64,000 nucleotides of DNA from Streptomyces sp. yr375. GTDB lineage: Bacteria > Actinomycetota > Actinomycetes > Streptomycetales > Streptomycetaceae. Shown here piece by piece: positions 36,594-61,600 of this stretch. A model generated the notes under the pieces. It worked only from the letters and a program-made list of their open reading frames with translations. It did not search any database and was not told the origin of the DNA. Each line of letters opens with the position of its first letter. Positions within the stretch are counted from its first letter, which is position 1. The stretch is from contig NZ_FOFF01000035.1 of the NCBI RefSeq assembly GCF_900110755.1, positions 1-64,000 on the forward strand. The letters run 5' to 3'. Both the position numbers and the translations under genes were made by a program.

Positions 36594-36612
36594 TAGGTTG
36601 CGGCGCGACCTA
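36594..36612 (+). other. Hairpin TAGGTTGC-GGC-GCGACCTA
   Basis: An 8-base-pair stem including one G-U pair, with a 3-base GGC loop, lies 63 bases after the gene 2 stop. No T tract follows. It could be a protein-binding operator, an RNA hairpin or chance in GC-rich DNA. Confidence 0.45.
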
Positions 36613-36654
36613 CTGTCACGAACGGAATCCCCATATCCGGTCCGAGCAGCCCCG

Positions 36655-36687
36655 AAAAAACAGCCCTGAAAACTCATTCTTCAGGGC
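36655..36687 (-). terminator. Terminator-like hairpin plus T6, oriented on the minus strand
   Basis: GCCCTGAA (36663-36670) and TTCAGGGC (36680-36687) are a perfect 8-base inverted repeat with a 9-base loop. Two bases outside the left arm is A6 (36655-36660), so on the minus strand the hairpin is followed by TG and TTTTTT, the layout of an intrinsic terminator. No minus-strand gene is visible to its right, so any transcript ending here would be antisense to gene 3. Confidence 0.5.
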
Positions 36688-36731
36688 ATGACCGCGGAAT
36701 CGATGAGCACCATTCACAGCCGCCGAAGAAT

Positions 36732-36747
36732 CGCCCGACATCGGGCG
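36732..36747 (+). other. Hairpin CGCCCGA-CA-TCGGGCG
   Basis: A perfect 7-base inverted repeat with a 2-base spacer lies in the gap before gene 3. It is only seven bases upstream of the next hairpin. In RNA the effective loop would be four bases. Confidence 0.45.
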
Positions 36748-36753
36748 TCAGCA

Positions 36754-36775
36754 GCCGTTTGCGGAACGGCCTTTT
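36754..36775 (+). terminator. Weak terminator-like hairpin GCCGTT-N5-AACGGC-CTTTT
   Basis: A perfect 6-base-pair stem (36754-36759 with 36765-36770) is followed by C and four T on the plus strand. The stem is short and the T tract is only four, so this could at most be a pause or attenuation site upstream of gene 3. Confidence 0.3.
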
Positions 36776-36802
36776 CCGAAACAGCAGTTTCCGAAACGGT
36801 CG
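36773..36802 (+). repeat. 15-base tandem direct repeats TTTCCGAAACNGNNG
   Basis: TTTCCGAAACAGCAG and TTTCCGAAACGGTCG are adjacent, and a partial third copy (TTTCCGG) begins at 36803. The junction makes a perfect interrupted palindrome GTTTC-C-GAAAC (36787-36797). Spaced palindromic repeats ahead of a gene resemble regulator binding sites, but I recognise no known operator. Confidence 0.45.
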
Positions 36803-36924
36803 TTTCCGGTGGGCGAACGGCTGCTGTCCGGGCTGAGTGTGCTGAATTTCGCTTTTCCTTCTCCTTCCCGCCGCCTGGCGATCTGGCCACGGCGGTAATT
36901 GCGGTGCCTTTGGCATTCTTTCCC

Positions 36925-36931
36925 GAAGAGG
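36925..36931 (+). promoter_or_regulatory. Ribosome-binding site of gene 3
   Basis: GAAGAGG ends nine bases before ATG 36941. It decides the start: the in-frame TTG at 36899 has no such site, and translation from ATG gives the expected docking helix MASEETLRDYLKWVTADL. Confidence 0.7.
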
Positions 36932-36940
36932 TGGTCTTCG

Positions 36941-53743
<16,803 letters not shown>

Positions 53744-53804
53744 CCTGCCGCCTCAGCCCCGCCGATCGTCGAACCCCCGAACAAGCCGCGCAAAGGGACC
53801 TGTA
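53744..53804 (+). other. Intergenic spacer between PKS genes 3 and 4
   Basis: Sixty-one bases with no ORF and no evident promoter or terminator. It contains the ribosome-binding site of gene 4, and the spacing suits co-transcription. Confidence 0.7.
53792..53798 (+). promoter_or_regulatory. Ribosome-binding site of gene 4
   Basis: AAAGGGA lies six bases before ATG 53805 and supports that start, which yields the docking helix MANEEKYLDYLKRATADL. Confidence 0.75.
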
Positions 53805-56800
53805 ATGGCCAATGAGGAGAAGTACCTCGACTACCTGAAGCGGGCCACCGCAGATCTGCGGGACGCCCGGCGCAGGTTGCGCGAGGTCGAGGAGGCGAGC
53901 CGCGAGCCCATCGCGATCGTCGGCATCGGCTGCCGCCTGCCCGGCGGGGTGCGCTCTCCCGAGGACCTGTGGCGGGTGGTGGCGGACGGCGTGGACGCGG
54001 TGGCGGAGTTCCCCGCCGACCGTGGCTGGCCCACGCCGGACGACGGCACGGCCGAGGCCGGCGCGCTGGCCGCCGTACCCACCCTCAAGGGCGGATTCGT
54101 CTACGACGCCGGGGAGTTCGACCCCGGGGCCTTCGGTATCTCGCCGCGTGAGGCGCTCGCGATGGACCCGCAGCAGCGGCTGCTGCTGGAGACGTCGTGG
54201 GAGGCGTTCGAACGCGCCGGGATCGTGCCCGCCGCCGTACGCGGTCGGCAGGTCGGAGTGTTCGTCGGCGCGGCCGGGCAGGGGTACGGCGCGCTGCGGG
54301 GGGTGCCCGAGGGGGCCGAGGGACACCTGCTGACCGGCAACGCCACGAGCGTGGTCTCCGGCCGGCTCGCCTACACCTTCGGCCTGGAGGGCCCGGCGGT
54401 CACGGTCGACACCGCCTGCTCGTCGTCGCTGGTGGCGCTGCACCTGGCGGTCCAGGCGCTGCGGTCCGGCGAGTGCGAGATGGCGCTGGCCGGCGGCGTG
54501 ACGATCATGGGCACGCCGAGCATCTTCGTCGAGTTCAACCGGCAGCGGGGCCTCGCGGCAGACGGCCGCTGCAAGGCGTTCTCTGCCGACGCGGACGGCA
54601 CCGGGTGGGGCGAGGGCGTCGGCATGCTCCTGGTGGAGCGGCTGTCGGACGCCCGGCGGCTCGGTCACCCGGTGCTGGCGGTGGTGCGCGGCACCGCCGT
54701 CAACCAGGACGGCGCGAGCAGCGGCCTGACCGCCCCGAACGGCCCCTCCCAGCAGCGTGTCATCCGGCAGGCGCTGACCAACGCCGGGCTCACCCCGCAG
54801 CACGTCGACGCCGTCGAGGCGCACGGCACGGGCACCGCCCTGGGCGACCCGATCGAGGCACAGGCGCTGCTGGCCGCGTACGGGCAGGACCGCACGGAGG
54901 ACCAGCCGCTGTGGCTCGGCTCCCTGAAGTCCAACATCGGCCACACCCAGTCGGCCTCCGGTGCGGCCGGCGTCATCAAGATGGTGATGGCCATCCGGCA
55001 CGGGCTGCTGCCCCGCACCCTGCACGTGGCGGAGCCGACGCCGCACGTCGACTGGACGACCGGCGCGGTCAGCCTGCTCACCGAACCGACCGCCTGGCCC
55101 GAGACCGGCCGGCCCCGTCGCGCCGGTGTGTCCTCCTTCGGCATCAGCGGCACCAACGCTCACGTCATCATCGAGCAGGAGCCCCCGGCGGCCGACGCCC
55201 CCGAGACCCCCGAAGTCTCTGACGTCCCCGGTGCCTCTGTACCCACCCCCGGGAACATCCAGCGCCCTCACACGACGCCCTGGACGGTGTCCGCCGCCAC
55301 CGCCGAGGCGCTGCCCGGTCAGGCCGCCCGTCTGCTGGCGCAGTTGCGCCGCACGGGAGCGTCGCCCGCGCCGGACCCCTGGGACGTGGCGCTCTCCCTG
55401 GCCACCACCCGCACCGGCTGGCCGCACCGGGCCGTCGTGCTCGGCACCGACGGCACCGAACTCCTCGCCGGGCTGGCCCGGTTGGCGGGCGAGTCCGACA
55501 CCGGCGAGGTGGTCCACGGCAGCGTCACCCGTGGCAAGCTCGCCTTCCTGTTCACCGGCCAGGGCAGCCAGCGCATCGGCATGGGCCGCGAACTGCACGC
55601 CACCGAACCGGAGTTCGCCCGCTCCCTCGACGAGATCGCCGCGTGCTTCGACGGGCTGCTGGAACGCCCCTTGCGCGAGGTGCTGTTCGCCGAACCGGGT
55701 TCTCCGGATGCGGAGTTGATCGACCGGACGGACTTCACCCAGCCCGCGCTGTTCGCGATCGAGGTGGCACTGTTCCGCCTGCTCGCGTCCTGGGGCATAC
55801 GGCCGGACTACCTCGCCGGTCACTCGATCGGCGAGATCGCCGCCGCGTACGTGTCCGGGGTGTGGTCCCTGGAGGACGCGTGCACGCTGGTGGCGGCGCG
55901 CGGCCGGCTGATGGCCGCGCTGCCGGCGGGCGGCGCGATGCTGGCCGTCGAGGCGACCGAGGCGGACGTACGTCCCGAACTGGACGAGCGCCTCGCCGTG
56001 GCGGCGGTCAACGGACCCTCCTCGATCGTGGTCTCCGGTACGGCGGAAGCCGTCGAGGAGTTGGAGTCGCGCTGGCGTGAAAAGGGCTTGCGTGTAAAGC
56101 GGCTGACGGTCAGTCATGCTTTCCACTCCCCGCTCATGGACCCGATGCTCGCGGAGTTCCGGCGCGTGGCCGAGAGGCTGGCCTACGACGCCCCCCGGAT
56201 CCCCGTCGTCTCCAACCTCACCGGTGAACTGGCCACGGCGGCGGACCTGTGCTCGCCCGAGTACTGGGTACGGCACGTCCGTGAGGCCGTCCGCTTCGCC
56301 GACGGTGTCCGTACGCTCGGCGCGCGCGGTGTGCGTACGTTCCTGGAGCTCGGCCCGGACGGCGTCCTGACGGCCCTCGCCCAGGAGACCTTCGCCGCGA
56401 CCGCCGACACCATGGGGGCCGACTGCGCCGCCGTGCCGCTCCTGCGGCGCGACCGGCCCGAACCCCGCGCGCTGGCCCGCGCCCTCGCCGCACTCCACGT
56501 GCGCGGAGCCCTGCCGTCCGGCTGGTCCGGCTACCTCGCCCGCACCGGCGCCCGTACGATCACGCTGCCGACGTACGCCTTCCAGCCCGAGCACTACTGG
56601 CTCACCGAGGCCCCCGCCGCCCCCGCCGACACCGAGGGCCTCGCCACCGCCACCGCCGGCGAGGCCGGGTTCTGGGACGCGGTGGAACGCGCCGACCACA
56701 CCGCGCTCGCCGACACCCTCGACCTCGGCCCCGACAGCGCGGACACCGCCGACGCGCTCGGCTCGGTGCTGCCCGCCCTCAGCGCGTGGTGGCACCGCCA

Positions 56801-58620
56801 GCGCGAGAACTCCGCACTCGGCGGCTGGCGTTACCGCACCACCTGGCAACCGTTCACCCTGCCCGCCACCGCCACGACCGCCGTAGGCCCGCTGACCGGC
56901 CGATGGCTGCTCGTGGTCCCCAGCGACCACGCCCACCACCACGACCATGACCGCGCCGAGTCGATCGCCGCCGTCCTGACCGGCTCCGGTGCGAGCTGCA
57001 CCACCTTCACCGTCCACCCGAACGACGACCGGGCCGCCCTGGCCGCCCGTCTCACCGCCCTCGCCGCCGAAGACGGCGCGCAGCCGCTGACCGGCCTTGT
57101 CTCGCTGCTGGCCGCCGACACCGCCCCGCACCCGGCCGTACCCGAGCTGACCGCCGGTTTCGCCGCGACCCTGCTGCTCTGCCAGGCCCTGGCCGACGCC
57201 GCCCTGGACGCACCCCTGTGGTGCCTCACGCGCGGTGCCGTCTCGGTCGGCCGCGCCGATGCCGCCGCAGACCCCGACCAGGCACTGCTGTGGGGCCTGG
57301 GCCGGGTCGTCGCGCTCGAACAGCCGGGCCGCTGGGGCGGGTTGGTCGACCTTCCGCAGACCCTGGACGACCGCGCGGCGGCCCGGCTGCGCGCACTCCT
57401 CGCCACCGCCGGCGCTGACGAGCATGCCGCCGAGGACCAGGTCGCCCTGCGTCCCACCGGACTGTTTGCCCGCCGTCTCGAACACGCCCCGCAGTCCGGC
57501 ACCCCCGGGTGGCGGCCGCGCGGCACGGTCCTCGTCACCGGCGGCACCGGCGCGCTCGGCGGTCACGTCGCGCGCTGGCTTGCGCACAACGGTGCCCAGC
57601 ACCTCGTACTGACCAGCCGCCGAGGCCCCGACGCGCCCGGCGCGCGCGAACTCGCCGACGAACTCACCGCGCTCGGCGCGCGCGTCACCGTCACCGCCTG
57701 CGACGTCAGCGACCGGGCCGCGCTCGCCGCCGTCCTGGCCGCCGTACCGGCCGACACGCCGCTCACCGCCGTCGTCCACACCGCAGGCAGCGGCGAGATC
57801 CGCGCCCTGGCCGACACCACCCTGGCCGACGCCGCCGAGGTCGCCCACGCCAAGACCACCGGCGCTCGCCACCTCCACGAACTCCTCGCCGACCAACCCC
57901 TCGACGCGTTCGTGCTGTTCTCGTCGATCGCGGGAGTCTGGGGCAGCGCGGGCCAGGCCGTCTACGCCGCCGCAAACGCCTACCTCGACGCGCTCGCCCA
58001 GCACCGTCGCGCCCACGGCCTGCCCGCCACCGCCCTGGCCTGGGGGCCGTGGGCAGGAGAGGGCATGGCGGCCGACCAGGCCGCCCGCGACCACCTCCAG
58101 CGCCGCGGCCTGACCGCCCTGGATCCCGCCCGCGCCGTCACCGCGCTGGCCGCCGCCGACGGCCCCGACGCCGGCCTGGTCGTCGCCGACATCCACTGGG
58201 ACCGTTTCGCGCCCGGCTTCACCGCCGTCCGCCCCAGCCCGCTGCTGTCGGCCCTGCCTGAGGTGCGCGCCGCCCTCACCACCGGCAGCACGCCCCTGGC
58301 CCACCCCGCCGAGGGCACCGCGCTCACCCAGCGGCTCGCCGCCTGCCGTACGGACGCCGAACGCACCCGCGCGGTCCTGGACGCGGTGCGCGCCGAAGTC
58401 GCCGCCGTCCTCGGCCACGGCTCCGCCGACGGCGTGGACAGCACACGGGCCTTCCGCGACATGGGCTTCGACTCGCTCATCGCCGTCGAACTGCGCAACC
58501 GGCTCACCACACTGACCGGCCTGACCCTGCCCACCACCGTGGCCTTCGACCACCCCACCCCGGCCGCGCTCGCCGCCTTCCTGCGCACCCAACTGGCCGA
58601 CGGGAACACCGAGTCCGCCA
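53805..58620 (+). other. Gene 4 module 1: docking-KS-AT(malonyl)-KR(A1)-ACP
   Basis: Domains: docking 53805-53903, KS 53904-55180 (Cys 54417), AT 55542-56440 (Ser 55824, HAFH ending at His 56124), KR structural half 56830-57510, KR catalytic half 57522-58080 (Trp 57939, Tyr 57963, Gln at Tyr-3), ACP 58380-58620 (Ser 58473). An L-type hydroxyl is predicted. The KS N-terminal region is unusual: the DPDP motif seen in most KSs here is replaced by PTPDDGTAEAG. The AT core is a near copy of the one at 33344. Confidence 0.93.
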
Positions 58621-61600
58621 CTGCCACTGTCACTGGCCGGAGCGCCACGACACCCGCTACCGCCACCGCTGCCGCTGCCGACACCGACGACGATCCCGTC
58701 GTCATCGTCGGCATGAGCTGCCGTTATCCCGGCGGCGTCGCGTCTCCCGACGACCTGTGGCGACTGGTCGCCGAGGACGTCGACGCCGTCACCGGCTTCC
58801 CCGCCGAACGCGGCTGGGACGCCGGCGCGCTGTACCACCCGGACCCCGACCACCCCGGCACCACCTACACCACCCAGGGCGGCTTCCTCCGCGACGCCGA
58901 ACAGTTCGACCCCGCGCTCTTCGGCATCTCCCCCCGCGAAGCCCACATGATGGACCCGCAGCAGCGGCTGCTCCTGGAGACCGCCTGGGAGGCGTTCGAA
59001 CGCGCCGGCCTGGACCCGAGGTCGCTTCAGGGCTCGCGCACCGGCGTGTTCGTCGGCTCCAACGGCCAGGACTACGCTGCCCTGTTGGCCGCAGCCGCCG
59101 ACAACGGCGGCCCCAGCGGCGAGGGTTACCTCGCCACGAGCAGCGCCGCCAGCGTCGTATCGGGACGACTCGCTTACACGTTCGGTCTCGAGGGTCCGGC
59201 GGTGACCGTCGACACGGCGTGCTCGTCGTCGCTGGTGGCCCTGCACCTGGCGGCGCAGGCGCTGCGGTCCGGCGAGTGCGACATGGCGCTGGCCGGCGGC
59301 GTGACGATCATGTCGACGCCGGGTGCGTTCGTGGAGTTCAGCCGTCAGCGGGGTCTCGCGGAGGACGGCCGCTGCAAGGCGTTCGCGGCTGCCGCCGACG
59401 GCACCGGCTGGGGCGAGGGCGTCGGTCTGCTGCTGGTCGAGCGGCTGAGCGATGCCCGGCGCAACGGCCACGAGGTACTGGCCGTGGTCCGTGGCTCGGC
59501 GGTCAACCAGGACGGCGCGTCCAACGGCCTGACGGCCCCGAACGGTCCGGCGCAGCAGCGGGTCATCCGGCAGGCGCTGGAGAGCGCCCGGCTGACCGGC
59601 GGCCACATCGACGTGGTGGAGGCGCACGGTACGGGTACGGCGCTGGGCGACCCGATCGAGGCACAGGCGCTGCTGGCGACGTACGGGCAGGAGCGCGAGG
59701 ACGAACACCCGCTCCTGCTCGGCTCGGTGAAGTCCAACATCGGGCACACGCAGGCCGCTTCGGGCGTCGCGGGCGTCATCAAGATGGTCATGGCGATGCG
59801 GTACGGAGTGCTGCCCGCGACCCTGCACGTGGACGCGCCGAGTCCGCACGTCGACTGGTCGGCCGGTGCGGTCGAGTTGCTGACGGAGAGTGTGTCGTGG
59901 CCGGAGACGGGCAGGCCACGCCGTGCGGCGGTGTCGTCGTTCGGCGTCAGCGGCACCAACGCGCACACCATCATCGAGCAGCCCCCGGCCGCCGAGACCG
60001 CTGAGACCACTGACGGCGGCGGGGACCGCGCCGACGGTCCACTGGCCTGGCTGCTGTCCGGCCAGACCGAGGCCGCCCTGCGGGCGCAGGCCGCACGGCT
60101 CGCCGAGTTCGTCGGCGACCACACCGACCTGGCCGCCCCCGACATCGCACTGTCCCTCGCCACCAGCCGCGCCGCCCTGACCCACCGCGCCGCGATCACC
60201 GCCGACGACCGCACCGCCCTCCTGGAGGGCCTCACCGCCCTCGCGTCCGGCGACCACGCGCATCCGGCCGTTGCGCGCGGCACGGCTCGCGAAGACGTGC
60301 CGACGGCCTTCCTGTTCGCGGGGCAGGGCAGCCAACGGGTGGGTGCGGGGCGGGAGTTGTACGCCACGTATCCCGTGTTCGCGGATGCGCTTGACGAGGT
60401 GTGCGCCCGTTTCGACGGGCTGCTGGAACGTCCCCTGCGGGATGTCCTCTTCGAGGATGCGGCCGGGTTGATCGACCGTACGGAGTTCACCCAGCCCGCG
60501 TTGTTCGCGGTCGAGGTGGCGTTGTTCCGGCTGTTGGAGTCGTGGGGTGTCACGCCGGACTTCGTCGCTGGTCACTCGATCGGTGAGATCGCTGCCGCGT
60601 ACGTGGCGGGGGTGTGGTCCCTGGAGGACGCGTGCACGCTGGTGGCGGCGCGCGGCCGGTTGATGGGTGCGCTGCCGGTTGGCGGCGCGATGCTGGCCGT
60701 CGAGGCGACCGAGGCGGACGTACTGCCGGAGCTGGACGAGCGAGTCGCGGTCGCGGCGGTCAACGGCCCGTCGTCGGTCGTGGTGTCCGGTGATGCGGAA
60801 GCGGTCGCGGAGTTGGAGTCGCGGTGGCGTGAACAGGACTTCAGAGTCAAGCAGTTGACGGTCAGTCACGCCTTCCACTCGCCGCTGATGGACCCGATGC
60901 TGGCCGAGTTCCGTCGCGTCGCCGAGAGCGTCTCGTACGACACTCCGCGCATCCCGGTCGTCTCCAACCTGACCGGCGAGATGGCCACGGCCGACGAGCT
61001 GTGCTCACCGGAGTACTGGGTGCGACACGTCCGTGAAGCGGTCCGTTTCGCCGACGGGATTGCGACCCTGCACGGCCAAGGTGTCCGTACCTTCGTCGAG
61101 TTGGGGCCGGACTCCGTGCTCACCGCCATGGCGCAGTACTGCCTGGCCGACCGGGGCGGGGACACCGCCTGTCTGCCCGCCCTGCGGCGGGACCGTGCTG
61201 ATCGGCTGGCCCTCACGGCAGCCGTCGCCGGACTGGCCGTGCGAGGCCTGTCGGTGGACTGGCCGGCGTTCCTGGCGGGCACGGGTGCGCGGCGCGTCTG
61301 TCTGCCGACGTACGCCTTCCAGCGTGAGCGCTACTGGCCGCAGATTCCCGATGCCGCCGCGTACGGACAGTCGGCCGCCCCGGCCGCTCCGACGGACGCG
61401 TCGGACGCCGAATTCTGGGCCGCCGTGGAGCGGGGCGACCTCGCCGAGCTGACCGGTGCCGAACAGAGCGAGGGATGGGCGGAACTGCTGCCGGTGCTCT
61501 CGTCCTGGCGGCAGGGCAAGCACCAGCGGACGACCGTGGACGGCTGGCGGTACCAGAGCGTCTGGCAGCCGCTGGCCGACGCCGGGCCGTCCGGCACGCT

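Larger units (their letters stand above)
36532..36940 (+). other. 409-base non-coding gap between PKS genes 2 and 3
   Basis: This is the only sizeable non-coding stretch in the window, and it is noticeably less GC-rich than the genes from about 36610 onward. It contains a G-rich run, at least four inverted repeats and a pair of 15-base direct repeats (each annotated separately). I cannot point to a convincing -35/-10 pair. The density of structure and the length, compared with 109 and 61 bases for the other gaps, make it the best candidate for an internal promoter, attenuator or RNA-processing site controlling genes 3 and 4 separately. Confidence 0.6.

Noticed and set aside
36899..36940. Upstream in-frame TTG start for gene 3.
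   Set aside because: The ATG at 36941 has a good ribosome-binding site and starts exactly at the docking helix. The 14 extra residues look like translated leader.
36640..36940. A -35/-10 promoter for gene 3.
   Set aside because: TTGCGG- and GAATCC-like hexamers can be picked out, but none with convincing sequence and spacing, so I did not annotate a promoter.
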